Numbered from the stretch's first letter, positions 32,304 to 42,311 are shown. The stretch: DNA of 64,000 bases from Bowmanella dokdonensis (GCF_017254865.1 NZ_JAFKCV010000003.1:1-64000); one strand, 5' to 3'. The notes: generated by a model from the sequence alone, not told the origin. Numbers and translations: made by a program.

Positions 32304-32893
32304 TTTTGGACCTGCCTAGTAGCAAAAAGCCCTACCAGGTGAGTTTTGGCCTGACCAGCATGAGTGAGGCCAAAGACAACCCTTTTAACCCGAATGTGCA
32401 GGTGTATGAGGGGGACGAGTACTGGGAAGGGGAAATTGAATGGCGCAACCTGACCCTGACCCAAGCGCGTGAGTTGCGAGTGTTTGTGCACCGCTTACGG
32501 GGTCCTTCTGGCCAGTTCTGGTTCAAAGACATCCGCCATGTAAACCAAAGCGCTTGGGCGGGCAGCCCGGTAGTGGACGGCTCCAACCAGGATGGTATTG
32601 AGCTGGCTGTGCGCGGGCTGACTGCCGGGCAGATTTTGCCTGCGGGGGACCGCTTCCAGGTGGGTGACTTCTTATATGAGTTGATGGAAGACGGACTGGT
32701 GGACGGTACCGGTCGGGTCGTACTCAGTATTCTGCCCGAGCTGCGTTTGATCCCTGCAAACGGGCAGGCTTTAAACCTGAACAACCGGGTGAAATGCATG
32801 CTGCCCCCGGGGCAGAAAATCCCCGAGACAACCAGCCGCAAGGCATTGCTGGGTAGCTACAAGTTGAAGTTCCGGGAGAGTTTGCGCCAATGA
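32300..32893 (+). CDS. Distal tail protein
   Basis: A 197-residue protein right after the tape measure (IEWRNLTLTQARELRVFVHR; GPSGQFWFKDIRHVN). The strand-rich N-terminal half resembles distal tail (Dit) proteins of siphophages, which form the ring at the tube end. Overlaps tape measure and next gene by 4 bases each. Confidence 0.68.
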   Translation: MILDLPSSKKPYQVSFGLTSMSEAKDNPFNPNVQVYEGDEYWEGEIEWRNLTLTQARELRVFVHRLRGPSGQFWFKDIRHVNQSAWAGSPVVDGSNQDGIELAVRGLTAGQILPAGDRFQVGDFLYELMEDGLVDGTGRVVLSILPELRLIPANGQALNLNNRVKCMLPPGQKIPETTSRKALLGSYKLKFRESLRQ

Positions 32894-33498
32894 TGATCCT
32901 CAACCCCACTGTAGAAGCTGCTCTGGCCCAGGATGAAAAGCGTGGCCTGCTGATGTGCCACATCGAATGGCCAAGCGGCGAAGTGTATACCCATAGCAGG
33001 GTAGGTGAAAAGCGCTGGGACAACCGCACCTGGATAGGTGTGGGTGAGTTCGCCAATATCGGTACCGTCGAATCCGGCGTGAAGACCGGACGCTTGTCAT
33101 TGCAGCTGCGGGTAAACGACGAAGCATTGCTGAATGAGGCTATCCAGGATGATGCCGTAGGCTCTGCCGTGCGTCTCTACTTGGGCGTAATGAATGAGAA
33201 GCGGAGGATTACAGCAGTGCAGCTGATTCATTACGGCTTTGTGGCGGCCACTCCGGTGAGTTATGAGCCCGTGCCGGTCATTAGTATTGAGGTGGCCGGG
33301 CACCGGGAGCGTCGCAACCGGCCGCGGGAGAACCTGCGCTTTTCGGCCAATGCCTGGCGGCATCGTCATCCTGGTGACAGTTATTGTGATGATGTTGAGG
33401 CACTGAGTAAGGGCCCGCTGAATGGTTACAGCGGCAGTAACGCTGTGGGCCGCGGTGGCCGGCTGAACGGCGGTGGCGGTCGGGAGCAGATCCCATGA
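32890..33498 (+). CDS. Tail tip protein (DUF2163-like)
   Basis: A 202-residue protein with the layout of DUF2163/baseplate-hub proteins of B3 and gene-transfer-agent type tails: YTHSRVGEKRWDNRTWIGVG, SGVKTGRLSLQLRVNDEALL and a C-terminal part with HPGDSYCDDVE. It probably forms part of the tail tip hub. Confidence 0.72.
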   Translation: MMILNPTVEAALAQDEKRGLLMCHIEWPSGEVYTHSRVGEKRWDNRTWIGVGEFANIGTVESGVKTGRLSLQLRVNDEALLNEAIQDDAVGSAVRLYLGVMNEKRRITAVQLIHYGFVAATPVSYEPVPVISIEVAGHRERRNRPRENLRFSANAWRHRHPGDSYCDDVEALSKGPLNGYSGSNAVGRGGRLNGGGGREQIP

Positions 33499-33905
33499 GT
33501 GTACGTCTGCCGAACTGGGAACTGGTATTGGCCAATTACCTTAATGAATGCCAGGCCAAGCCATTTGAATGGGGCCAGCATGACTGCTGTTTGTTTGCCG
33601 CTAATGCGGTGTTGGCCTTTACAGGGCAGGACTACGCTGCGGCGTTCAGAGGTCGGTACAGTACTGAGCTTGGCGCTGCCAGAGCGCTGAAGCGCTATGG
33701 TGCCGGCACGTTGAAACAGACCTTGCTCAGGGTTTTGGGTGAGCCGGTCCCACTGCTGCAGGTAAGCCGCGGTGATGTATTGCTGGTGACAGTAGATGGC
33801 CGCGACAGTGCCGCGGTGTTTTACCAGGGAGCCTGGGCAGTTAGCCTGCAGGGGCTGATACCAGTGCTGATGCAGGACGTGCAGTTAGCCTGGAGGGTTT
33901 GCTGA
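33495..33905 (+). CDS. Tail tip peptidase-like protein (DUF6950/NlpC-like)
   Basis: A 136-residue protein with FEWGQHDCCLFAANAVLAFT (about 22-41), where the Cys-containing HDC motif matches the DUF6950/NlpC-P60-like fold, and a later SRGDVLLVTVDGRDSAAVFY region. It sits between hub and tail-tip fibre protein, where siphophages carry a peptidase that opens peptidoglycan during DNA injection. The usual later catalytic His is not obvious, so activity is uncertain. Confidence 0.75.
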   Translation: MSVRLPNWELVLANYLNECQAKPFEWGQHDCCLFAANAVLAFTGQDYAAAFRGRYSTELGAARALKRYGAGTLKQTLLRVLGEPVPLLQVSRGDVLLVTVDGRDSAAVFYQGAWAVSLQGLIPVLMQDVQLAWRVC

Positions 33906-36900
33906 TGCCGCCAGTAGTCGTCGCCGTAGCCGTTGCCGCCGGTGCCTATGCCGTAGGCGTTGGGGTGGCTTCCGCTATTGCCATTGGGGTAATGACCGCA
34001 GTTGCCACCAATAAGATGATCAAGTCCATGATGCCGGACGTGGCCGCTGCCGTTGCGCAAAATCAGGAGTTGCAGGTAGGTAACCAGCCTCCAGCCCGGG
34101 TTGTGGTGGGTGAGACAATAGTCAGCGGCTCGATAATCAAGTACTACAAAGGCCAGCATGAGGACGGCAAGGAATACAACCACTTCTTTGTGCCGTTGGC
34201 TTTGGGCGTCTCTGAAAGTGTTGAGATGTATCAGCTGGACGGCAAGAACCTGACCAGCCTGACCGGCAGCGGCTATCAGATTATTCCGCGCCTGGGCGAC
34301 CAGACCGAAGCACTTCCCCAGGCGTTGAACCGCATGCCTAACGTGGATGAAAGCTTTGTCGGCTTTGGCGTGACGGATGTGTACTGCGAATTTGTGATAG
34401 ATCCGGATGTTTTCCCCAACGGGGTCCAGGACCTTAAGCTGAAGGTTAAAGGACGGCGGGTATATGATCCGCGCAAAGATAGCACTGCCGGTGGCAGCGG
34501 CACGCATCGGCTGAACGATGAGAACACATGGGAGTGGACCGACAATGCTGCGTTGGTTAATTTCTGGTGGAAAAAGTTCGGCGGCTCAATTGAACTGCCT
34601 GACGATATGTTTGACCTGGCCAACATTGCAGCTGAAGCAACTATTTGTGATGAGCTGACCGACTATATCGACCGGGAAGGGCAAACTCAGCAGCAAAAGC
34701 GCTACACCTGTAACGGCGTGATTGACATGACCGCCGATCCCGAGGCTGTGGAAGACGAGCTGCTGACCAGTTGTGGTGGCCGCTGGATAGAAAGTGGCGG
34801 TAAGTACTGGTTGCGGGTAGCGGCATTTCGGGGGCCTGCTGTGGCCACTATCACGTCAGTGGAGGCAAAGCCTCAACGTAACCCCTACACCAGTCTGAGC
34901 CAGCGATACAACACAGCGCGATGCTCGATCATCAGTCGGGACCATTACTATCAGGCCACAGATATGACACCCGTGGTCAGTGATTTTCTCCTGAATGGTA
35001 GAGACAGAGGTGTGGCCTACGAGCGGCCAATGAAGTTGTTGTACACTGACAACGACACCATGTCCCAGCGCCTGGCTGTGATCGACATGATGGAGAATGC
35101 CGCCGGCGACACGCTGAAGCTCTCTGTCGGTCCCATCGGTCTGAAGTGCGCCCCGGGCCGAAACGTCCAGGTCACCTTGCCCAAGTGGAACATTAATGGC
35201 CTGTATGAAGTACTGCACGCCCGTTACAACTGGCAGTCAAAGCTGTTTGAACTGGAGTTAAAAGAAACTGCTGCGGAGTTGTATACCCAAGGCACCACCC
35301 CCGCCCAGACTGACCTGACGCCTAACACCACTATTGACAATACGTTTGTGGCGCAGATAGAGAACCTGCAATACGTGCAGGATCCTGTGAGTCCTTACCG
35401 ACAGGGGTATCTGACCTGGGAGCATCCTGCCCCAGGGGCAGTGCGGGAGTATCGCGTCAGGATACTGCACGAAGGTATCCAGGCAGCGATACTGAGATCT
35501 CAGATTGAAAGTCAGGACATTAATGGTCTGGCTGTGGGGGATTATAGTGCTGAGGTGGTTGCGGTTAACCGGTTTGATAAAAGCAGCGAACCGGTCTCAA
35601 TTCTATTTGCGGTGACTGTACCTGAAACCCCCATCACTCAGCCTGATATTGTGGTTCTACCTGGTGGAATTATTGCCAGACCGCCTAATCCACCTCATGT
35701 CGACGCCATCTACGAGTGGCTGTATACCACTGATGTATCCCTGAATCCGAATGTCCACAATCACACACTGTTTCTGCAGGCTCCTAACGGCACAGCGTTG
35801 CATATTCCCAATCCTATTCACGGCGCTACTTATTATATTTGGTACCGCCTGCTGACGGCCGAGGGAGCTGGTGAGTGGAAATTGGCTGTGGTAGAGGCGG
35901 TTGGGTTGAGCGGCGATCGAATGGATCCAGACTTCTGGGACCAGGTGCCGGGCATCGACACCAGCGACCTGGAGCAGGATATAGAGGACCTGTTTGAAGA
36001 CCAGATTAAAGATGTTCTCGACCGCAGCCGGGGCAAAATTGAGGAAGCGAAGCAGCGGGCCACTAATGCCGACTTTGAGACCAGAACGGAATCCTTGGAA
36101 CTTGAGCTACGCGACCCAGAAGAAGGGCTTGAGGCGGTAAACTACCGAATCAACCAGGTGGCCCTGGGGCCCGGTGGGCAGGCCATCAGCATGGAAGGTC
36201 TGGCGTTGCAGGTGCTGAACAGCACGACTGGATTAAGCGCCACGTTTCAGCGTGTGGCCCAGGTAGAGATTGATGCCTATAACAACGCAGAAGCCATAGA
36301 AGCCATAGAGGGGATTGTTGAACACCCCACCACCGGGCTAAATGCGGCGTTTGCTCGGGCAAATCAGGCTTGGTCTTACGCCGATGGGAATGCCGGGGCG
36401 ATCAGCGTTATACAAGCGACGATCAATGACCCCACGGGTGGCCTGGAGGCAACTGCTATCCTGGCGCTTAGTGCCAAGCAAACGGCAGACGGCAATACCA
36501 CCGCGATCAGTGGGTTAAGTTCGTCAGTGTCCAACGCCAATAGCAAAGCTACAAGCGCCCTGAACCTGGCCACTGCCCTTGATGACGATATGGACGAGAT
36601 CAAGGCAGTGGCACTGTTGTCTGTGGATGCGAACGGCAATGTGGCTCAGATTAAAGTGGCGTCAACGCCTGATGACTCCATCATCAGCTTCAAGGCAGCC
36701 GACTATGTATGGGTTAACCCTGCAGATGAGCCGGTTGTTTACTGGGATACCCAACTGGGTCTATATGCGTTCAAAGGTGCTTTGTTGGCTGAGCGGGCTG
36801 ATTTTATCAACGGCCTGGCGGTGGATTTCAATGGCGCATTCCTGGAAGTGGGGAATGACCCAGGCTACGCCAACCCGACAGATTCAGTGCGCCTCGGCTG

Positions 36901-37588
36901 GTTTGGGGGTGCTTACCAGAATTATTTGTTGGCCAACCCGCATGGCATCGCCTTTTACGCTACAAGCCAGTTCCAAACCTACCCGATCCGGTTCCTCTCA
37001 GCAACGCACTTCTCAGGTGGGGTAAAGCTGGACGCACCCGTTGTCGACGGAGTATTGACGGCCGGGAATATCTACGCCCCTGGGGGAGGGTTGAACAGCT
37101 CTCGAACGGTTTATATCGGCAACAACCTAAATGTGGCCTATGACCTGACCGTGCAGGGCACCATAGCCAACTTCACCGGTGCTCATATTCTGTTGGTACA
37201 CAAGCCCGTGACTGCCCAAATAGGCGATTTGATGGTGCGCACGACACTTGTCAGCAGCAGTATCAACGAAACCCTGTTCTGGGGCGAGGTATCCAGCTCG
37301 GCCAGTCAAAGAGGTTGTATCGGCGCTTACAGCGGAATTGTCGAAGAGTTTGACGACCACGCCATCGTTAAGGTCAATGCAGTTGGCGAGGGCATGATGA
37401 AAGTGTGCGCCCAGGGCGGTGACATTGATACCGATGATTTGCTGATCCTGTCTGACACACCTGGTGTCGCCATGCGCCAGCCTGATGACATTGTGCGCGG
37501 CACAACGGTGGCCAAAGTGAGCCGCCCCTACACGTTTGCCAACCCCAGCGAAACAGCACTCCTGGAGGTCATTTATCTATGCGGGTGA
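33905..37588 (+). CDS. Tail tip / host-specificity protein (J-like)
   Basis: A 1227-residue tail tip protein. The N-terminus has a Gly/Ala/Val-rich membrane-active segment (VVAVAVAAGAYAVGVGVASA) as in siphophage tip proteins. A hub-like region with paired Cys follows (about 245-300). FnIII-like domains come at about 480-640 (YVQDPVSPYRQGYLTWEHPA) and a long coiled part with repeated TTGLxAxFxRxxQ segments (about 740-900; GLSATFQRVAQ, GLNAAFARANQ). The C-terminal shaft is beta-rich. ATG 33905 is chosen, after GGAGG. It is expected to contact the host receptor. Confidence 0.87.
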   Translation: MPPVVVAVAVAAGAYAVGVGVASAIAIGVMTAVATNKMIKSMMPDVAAAVAQNQELQVGNQPPARVVVGETIVSGSIIKYYKGQHEDGKEYNHFFVPLALGVSESVEMYQLDGKNLTSLTGSGYQIIPRLGDQTEALPQALNRMPNVDESFVGFGVTDVYCEFVIDPDVFPNGVQDLKLKVKGRRVYDPRKDSTAGGSGTHRLNDENTWEWTDNAALVNFWWKKFGGSIELPDDMFDLANIAAEATICDELTDYIDREGQTQQQKRYTCNGVIDMTADPEAVEDELLTSCGGRWIESGGKYWLRVAAFRGPAVATITSVEAKPQRNPYTSLSQRYNTARCSIISRDHYYQATDMTPVVSDFLLNGRDRGVAYERPMKLLYTDNDTMSQRLAVIDMMENAAGDTLKLSVGPIGLKCAPGRNVQVTLPKWNINGLYEVLHARYNWQSKLFELELKETAAELYTQGTTPAQTDLTPNTTIDNTFVAQIENLQYVQDPVSPYRQGYLTWEHPAPGAVREYRVRILHEGIQAAILRSQIESQDINGLAVGDYSAEVVAVNRFDKSSEPVSILFAVTVPETPITQPDIVVLPGGIIARPPNPPHVDAIYEWLYTTDVSLNPNVHNHTLFLQAPNGTALHIPNPIHGATYYIWYRLLTAEGAGEWKLAVVEAVGLSGDRMDPDFWDQVPGIDTSDLEQDIEDLFEDQIKDVLDRSRGKIEEAKQRATNADFETRTESLELELRDPEEGLEAVNYRINQVALGPGGQAISMEGLALQVLNSTTGLSATFQRVAQVEIDAYNNAEAIEAIEGIVEHPTTGLNAAFARANQAWSYADGNAGAISVIQATINDPTGGLEATAILALSAKQTADGNTTAISGLSSSVSNANSKATSALNLATALDDDMDEIKAVALLSVDANGNVAQIKVASTPDDSIISFKAADYVWVNPADEPVVYWDTQLGLYAFKGALLAERADFINGLAVDFNGAFLEVGNDPGYANPTDSVRLGWFGGAYQNYLLANPHGIAFYATSQFQTYPIRFLSATHFSGGVKLDAPVVDGVLTAGNIYAPGGGLNSSRTVYIGNNLNVAYDLTVQGTIANFTGAHILLVHKPVTAQIGDLMVRTTLVSSSINETLFWGEVSSSASQRGCIGAYSGIVEEFDDHAIVKVNAVGEGMMKVCAQGGDIDTDDLLILSDTPGVAMRQPDDIVRGTTVAKVSRPYTFANPSETALLEVIYLCG

Positions 37589-37591
37589 TCC

Positions 37592-39337
37592 ATGACTAAC
37601 TTTGTATACGCGAAAGCCAATTTCACCATGGGCCAGAAGGTGGTTGCGATCACCAATGGCGTCAACGTGGCCGCCTTTGTTGATGGCGACATGGTGTTCG
37701 TTGAAGGTTTTTTACCCTTCAGGGTTGCTGGCTCAACCCTCAGCAGCCTAACACTGAAAGACAATGCCCCGGCCACCTTAAATGCGGTGGATATAGCCAT
37801 TATTGCCGGGGATGTGCCGCTCAGGGATGTGCTGGATCAACTGAAAGCGCACAGCGATGCGTTTGCGGCCTGGTTTAGTCAGATGGATGCCTGGCTGAAC
37901 GAACTTGGCACAGTTAACGTGGTAACTCCCTCTGGAACGGAGCCAGTGAGCACCCTGCCACAGATACTATATGACGTAAGCCAGCAGACTCAGCAGATAC
38001 AGGACAACCTGGATGCGATAGGGGATGCGGGAGCCCATGCAATTGCCGCCAAAAACTGGGCAGTGACGGCGGTAGATACACCGGTGCCGGAAGGTAACGG
38101 AAGTCAGTTCTCTACGGTGCATTACCATGCCAAAGTTAGCGCTATGCACGCGGCAGTAAACGGCTGGTATGGACAGGTGAATACCTGGCAGGAGGCGGTG
38201 AATACTAAACATGGGCAGGTAAACACCTGGTACAACTCAATCAACACCTGGCAGGCTGCCGTCAGCACAAAGCATGGAGATGTGGAGGGTTGGCATACCT
38301 CTGTAAATGGATGGCAGCAGACAGTTGGGACGCAGCATACAGCCATCCAGGGTTGGTACAACTCAATCAACACCTGGCAGGCGGCAGTCAACACCAAGCA
38401 TGGCCAGGTCAGTTCATGGCACACAGCAGTAAACGGTTGGCAGCAAACAGTTGGCACTCAGTATAACGACTGGACCACCAATCAGATCCCGTATGTCGAA
38501 CAGCTCAAGGCCGATGCTGAACTGGCCAGGGACCAGGCGCAGCAGGCTGCACAAGGTCTGACGGGTGGTCTGTTCTTCGCCGGCTCCTGGTCTTCCAATA
38601 GCGCTCCACCCACACCGAGTGAGGGTAGCGCGTTCTACAAAATCACCGGAGCTTGCACTGTAAACGGTATTGCCTATGCGGTCGGAGATTCGATTATCTA
38701 CGACAACATTGGCGGCACCTGGTTTAAGTTGGATAGCACCGACCAGGTAACCAGCGTTTGCGGCAAAATTGGCGCGGTGACACTGACGGCAGCAGATGTT
38801 GGTGCTAGGCCCAGTACCTGGGTGCCCAGTTGGAGTGAGGTGACCGGCAAACCAACCTTTGCCGCAGTGGCCACCTCCGGCAGCTATACCGACCTGAGCA
38901 ACAAACCCACGCTGAGCAGCCTTGGCGGTGTGCCTACAACCCGCACAGTTAACGGCAAACAGTTGAGCGCGAATATCTCCATTGGTATCGCTGATATATC
39001 TGGCCTGGACACGGCCCTGGCCGGTGGTGCCACGACCTTCTACTACGACCCGTCCGGTACGTTCACCCTAACCAGACAAACTCAGCGCATGGTGATTTTA
39101 TGCTGGAGTAATTACCCGACAATCTACATAGACGGCAGCACCTTTCAGACCGGGGACGAGATTGTGATTATTAATCAGCGCGGAACGGGGGTGGTGACAT
39201 TCCGAAATCTGGATGGGGCGATTTATAAATTTGATGGCACCAGTACCGCAGCCAACGTAGATAACACACTAAGCAAGGCCGGTGCGGTGCGATTGGTGAA
39301 TTACAATGGCAGCAGCTTTATGGGGCAGGCGGCTTAA
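37592..39337 (+). CDS. Tail fibre protein with tryptophan heptad shaft
   Basis: A 581-residue fibre. The N-terminal 100 residues have the common phage-tail fibre head (YAKANFTMGQKVVAITNGVN). Residues about 189-294 are fifteen consecutive heptads of the form [V/I]xx[W/K/Q]xxx, for example VNTWYNS-INTWQAA. The C-terminal third has typical fibre motifs (SEGSAFYKITGACTVNGIAY; KIGAVTLTAADVG; DLSNKPTLSSLGG). A 29-bp DNA repeat (38228-38256 and 38354-38382) shows recent in-frame duplication of a six-heptad block. Likely trimeric receptor-binding fibre. Confidence 0.88.
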   Translation: MTNFVYAKANFTMGQKVVAITNGVNVAAFVDGDMVFVEGFLPFRVAGSTLSSLTLKDNAPATLNAVDIAIIAGDVPLRDVLDQLKAHSDAFAAWFSQMDAWLNELGTVNVVTPSGTEPVSTLPQILYDVSQQTQQIQDNLDAIGDAGAHAIAAKNWAVTAVDTPVPEGNGSQFSTVHYHAKVSAMHAAVNGWYGQVNTWQEAVNTKHGQVNTWYNSINTWQAAVSTKHGDVEGWHTSVNGWQQTVGTQHTAIQGWYNSINTWQAAVNTKHGQVSSWHTAVNGWQQTVGTQYNDWTTNQIPYVEQLKADAELARDQAQQAAQGLTGGLFFAGSWSSNSAPPTPSEGSAFYKITGACTVNGIAYAVGDSIIYDNIGGTWFKLDSTDQVTSVCGKIGAVTLTAADVGARPSTWVPSWSEVTGKPTFAAVATSGSYTDLSNKPTLSSLGGVPTTRTVNGKQLSANISIGIADISGLDTALAGGATTFYYDPSGTFTLTRQTQRMVILCWSNYPTIYIDGSTFQTGDEIVIINQRGTGVVTFRNLDGAIYKFDGTSTAANVDNTLSKAGAVRLVNYNGSSFMGQAA

Positions 39338-39349
39338 TAGGAGGTAAGA

Positions 39350-39790
39350 ATGTCAGAGTGGGCTTTAAGCAGAGGTGGTATTGCCATACCCGATATTTTT
39401 GATAGCAACGTGACTGTGTTTTTCACTCGGTTCGCCGCTGATCTAATGACAGTAAATCAGTATTCAACAGTGGTGAATGTGACAGGTAAGGGGGTCGTCA
39501 CCCATATAGCATCCAACTGCGCCAGCACCGGTTTACATGGCTGGCGACTGACTATAGATGGGGTGGTTTTGGAGTATGCCTGTCGATATCCAAACTACCA
39601 AGGGTTTCCTGGCGCATTTGCCTCTGACGCAGTAATAACGGGGCAAAACGAATCCGGGGCGGGCTATGTGGGTACGTTTGCACATAACGGATTTATTTTA
39701 TTCAAGGAAAGCTTCAAAGCAGAGTATAAGGCACAGACTGCCCTCTACACTGGGGCAGGGCGCAATGCTGACGTTTCATACTGGATGTAA
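39350..39790 (+). CDS. Tail fibre-associated protein of unknown function
   Basis: A 146-residue beta-rich protein (VVNVTGKGVVTHIASNCAST; GWRLTIDGVVLEYACRYPNY) with a strong AGGAGG site. No chaperone family is recognised. The position behind the fibre gene suggests a receptor-binding or tip protein. Confidence 0.65.
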   Translation: MSEWALSRGGIAIPDIFDSNVTVFFTRFAADLMTVNQYSTVVNVTGKGVVTHIASNCASTGLHGWRLTIDGVVLEYACRYPNYQGFPGAFASDAVITGQNESGAGYVGTFAHNGFILFKESFKAEYKAQTALYTGAGRNADVSYWM

Positions 39791-39802
39791 CGAGGAAATA
39801 GC

Positions 39803-40342
39803 ATGACACCAGAACAACAAGCAATATTTGACGCCGCAATTGCAGCAAATAGCTCAACGCTGGACGGATATGACGCGGCTATCCATGAGCCGGTGTTTGT
39901 GGGCGAGTCGCTACGGGGGTATCAGGCAAAATCAAACCCCGAGCCTGTAAAGCCAGAATTAATCCTTGCCAGCGTAACCGACCTTGCAACAGGTCAGGCA
40001 ATCAGCCCGCAAGAGCCAGGGAACTTAATCAGTATGAAGGCTGGCACCACTTGCCGATTTCGGGTTGAGCAGCAAATGAACGGCGAAGTGATCAGCCAGG
40101 TTCCTGACGGCCAGGGCGGATACGTGCCCAACAATGCCGAGTTTGCATTGCCCCTGGCAGGCCTGCTGGGCACTGCGCCCAGGATCATCGACATTGCGTT
40201 TGTCGGTGGCATAGCTGAGTTTGATGTGACATGGAAGACGCCGGGGCTGTGGGAAGTCACCGTGGCAGAAGTCAACATGGATATAGCCGACCCGGCACAG
40301 CATTTCGCGTTTGCAGGTTGCCGGATAAAAGTGAGGGAATGA
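39803..40342 (+). CDS. Tail fibre accessory protein
   Basis: A 179-residue protein. The N-terminus (TPEQQAIFDAAIAANSSTLD) looks like a helical attachment segment. The rest is beta-rich, with a C-terminal DPAQHFAFAGCRIKVRE. Probably a fibre-associated or chaperone protein; family not recognised. Confidence 0.62.
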   Translation: MTPEQQAIFDAAIAANSSTLDGYDAAIHEPVFVGESLRGYQAKSNPEPVKPELILASVTDLATGQAISPQEPGNLISMKAGTTCRFRVEQQMNGEVISQVPDGQGGYVPNNAEFALPLAGLLGTAPRIIDIAFVGGIAEFDVTWKTPGLWEVTVAEVNMDIADPAQHFAFAGCRIKVRE

Positions 40343-40343
40343 C

Positions 40344-40625
40344 ATGCCTTTAAAACCCTATCTCTCTGAGGGTTTAGTCGTCGAATCAGAGCATACCCAT
40401 ACGACACTGCGCGTCTTTGCTGGCGATCGGCGGTGTTTTGTGTGTCAGGTGACGGCGGCAGGCATAACAACAGCCAGGATTACCAATGCGGTAGCCCTGG
40501 GCCCGTTTGAGCCCAGAACCTGGCGGGTTATCAAAAACTGGCTGCTGGACCAGGGCTATACCGAGGCCACTTTTGAGCGGTCCGATGGGCGAGTGAAGCG
40601 GCTAAAGGCAGGTAAGCATGTCTGA
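40344..40625 (+). CDS. Small tail-region protein
   Basis: A 93-residue protein (TTLRVFAGDRRCFVCQVTAA; FEPRTWRVIKNWLLDQGYTE) that overlaps the next gene by 8 bases. The C-terminal helix-strand end is highly basic. Role unknown. Confidence 0.6.
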   Translation: MPLKPYLSEGLVVESEHTHTTLRVFAGDRRCFVCQVTAAGITTARITNAVALGPFEPRTWRVIKNWLLDQGYTEATFERSDGRVKRLKAGKHV

Positions 40626-40899
40626 GCGTACTTATGTTATTGCCGATGTGGTCTTTATTACGCCGCTGCTGTCAGAGGCGGGCCTGGCGCTGCTGCAGCA
40701 AGCACGGTTGAGCCTCGACGGGTCCCAGGTGTTTCGTAACCTCAACCATTCACGCGCTCGAATCGAAGCGATGTTTAAGCCTGGTGTGGATGTTGATGCG
40801 GTGCTGGCACAGTGTGAGCACCTGGACGCTGCCGAAGCGGAGGCCAGAATGAGCATGCCGGAATGGTCAGAGCCGCTGGATCCGGAGGCCATGGCGTGA
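40618..40899 (+). CDS. Small tail-region protein
   Basis: A 93-residue protein, helical in the middle (LLSEAGLALLQQARLSLDGS), acidic at the C-terminus. Its stop overlaps the GTG start of the next gene. No family recognised. Confidence 0.6.
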   Translation: MSERTYVIADVVFITPLLSEAGLALLQQARLSLDGSQVFRNLNHSRARIEAMFKPGVDVDAVLAQCEHLDAAEAEARMSMPEWSEPLDPEAMA

Positions 40900-42311
40900 G
40901 CAACCGGTTTGCCAACGTCTTAGACGGGCTGAACGATCGTTTGGAGGTTATAGACAGCGGTCTGGATATCGGCAGTGGCCAGTTTGCCCGGGCCAGCTTT
41001 GTGAAGCTGGCGCCTAAAGAGGGTACCAGCGGCCAATTCCACTATATCGAATCGACCGGGCCGTTTGTGACCGGAGAGTTGCAATTCTTCTTCCGCCAGG
41101 ACGGTGTGCCAGTCAACACCTTAGGTTTGACCCTTAGCGGCAATGCGACAGTGAGAACCACAGGGACGTACCCAAACTTGATTGGGCAGGAGCATTTGCT
41201 GGTCAGAGGGCGTGGTGCGAGCGGCAACCTGGAAGTGATCGTCTGCCCTGTGGGCGGCACCGCGGTACTTGACAGCATTGTCAGTGATCAAACAACAGGC
41301 ATCACCGGGAAAACCACCCGCTTGATGGGGCGGGGTGACGAGAGTCCCACCCGGTATTCAAAAGGCACGTTTAGCCGTTACATGGCTCTGACCAGGATGC
41401 CAACACTGGCAGAGGCAGAGGCCATTGCCAACGGCGAGGACCCCAGAACTGTGATGCCGGGCGCTGTAGTTAGGTACTGGCCGTTTGATGTGGGCAGCGG
41501 TACCAGCGTGACTGACACTGAGGCAGGTGCTGTCATCACCCAGGTCAATATGCCCACTGACGGTACTCAGTGGGTGCAGGTGGTGGGGGAAGTTGCGATC
41601 GAAGGGGTTGCCATTGCGGTTGCCACAGTCAATTGCGTCTCTGTGGCCACACCAATTTACGCACCCCAGGGCCGCGCCAGCAATGTGGTACATCTGAGCA
41701 ATTACAGCCGCCCCGGGCTGGGCAGTTTTAACCAAGTGGCGGTGAGCACGGGGGCTGTCACGGTGCAGTTACCCAACTTGGGTTCAAACGGTGTGGTCCT
41801 GGCCGGGAATCAGGCTGTCGGCGTGACTGGTCAGCAGTCGACGGCGGGCGGGGTTGTGGATGTAAGCAATCATATCAAAGCGGTGTTTGGCCCCATATTC
41901 ACCGGCGAACTGGCGGCGGCGGTGGTCACTGCCACAAGCGGTGCCACTGCGGTGGGCACACTGCAGTTGGTAGGCCGCGGGATAGCCGCGGGCCAAAGCG
42001 GGGTACCCAGTCAAAGCACCCACCGACATGCTGCCCGGGGCGATGCGCTGGCAACTTCTGGCAGCGCGGTAACCAGTCTCCCCTGGCTGACCGCAGCAGG
42101 GGCGGCCAAAGCACAAACGGGGGCGTTAGCAACCGCGTTGCCTGCCTGGCGTATCAGTGGTGACGCCCTGATACAAGCCAGCGCCTGGGGCGTGGTAGTA
42201 ACGGAATGGACAGCCCTGCCGGAAGCGGTGGAGCTGTTGACAGTGACCTGGGAGACAGAACAGGTAGATGTGACATTTACACGCACTGAGGTGCTGGAGG
42301 TGGTTCTATGA
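40896..42311 (+). CDS. Tail appendage protein, possible LamG-like
   Basis: A 471-residue protein with GTG start: GGAGG at 40884-40888 stands 7 bases before it, inside the end of the upstream gene. The N-terminal half (GTSGQFHYIESTGPFVTGEL; FSRYMALTRMPTLAEAEAIA, then NGEDPRTVMPGAVVRYWPFD) reads like a concanavalin/LamG-type domain. The C-terminal part is an Ala/Gly/Thr-rich repetitive strand region. Likely surface-exposed tail or fibre-tip adhesin. Confidence 0.7.
   Translation: MSNRFANVLDGLNDRLEVIDSGLDIGSGQFARASFVKLAPKEGTSGQFHYIESTGPFVTGELQFFFRQDGVPVNTLGLTLSGNATVRTTGTYPNLIGQEHLLVRGRGASGNLEVIVCPVGGTAVLDSIVSDQTTGITGKTTRLMGRGDESPTRYSKGTFSRYMALTRMPTLAEAEAIANGEDPRTVMPGAVVRYWPFDVGSGTSVTDTEAGAVITQVNMPTDGTQWVQVVGEVAIEGVAIAVATVNCVSVATPIYAPQGRASNVVHLSNYSRPGLGSFNQVAVSTGAVTVQLPNLGSNGVVLAGNQAVGVTGQQSTAGGVVDVSNHIKAVFGPIFTGELAAAVVTATSGATAVGTLQLVGRGIAAGQSGVPSQSTHRHAARGDALATSGSAVTSLPWLTAAGAAKAQTGALATALPAWRISGDALIQASAWGVVVTEWTALPEAVELLTVTWETEQVDVTFTRTEVLEVVL

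Noticed and set aside
38156-38470. Short regular repeats that could suggest a CRISPR array
   Set aside because: The repeats are in-frame 21-base heptad codons inside an intact tail fibre gene, with no constant repeat/unique spacer pattern and no cas genes.
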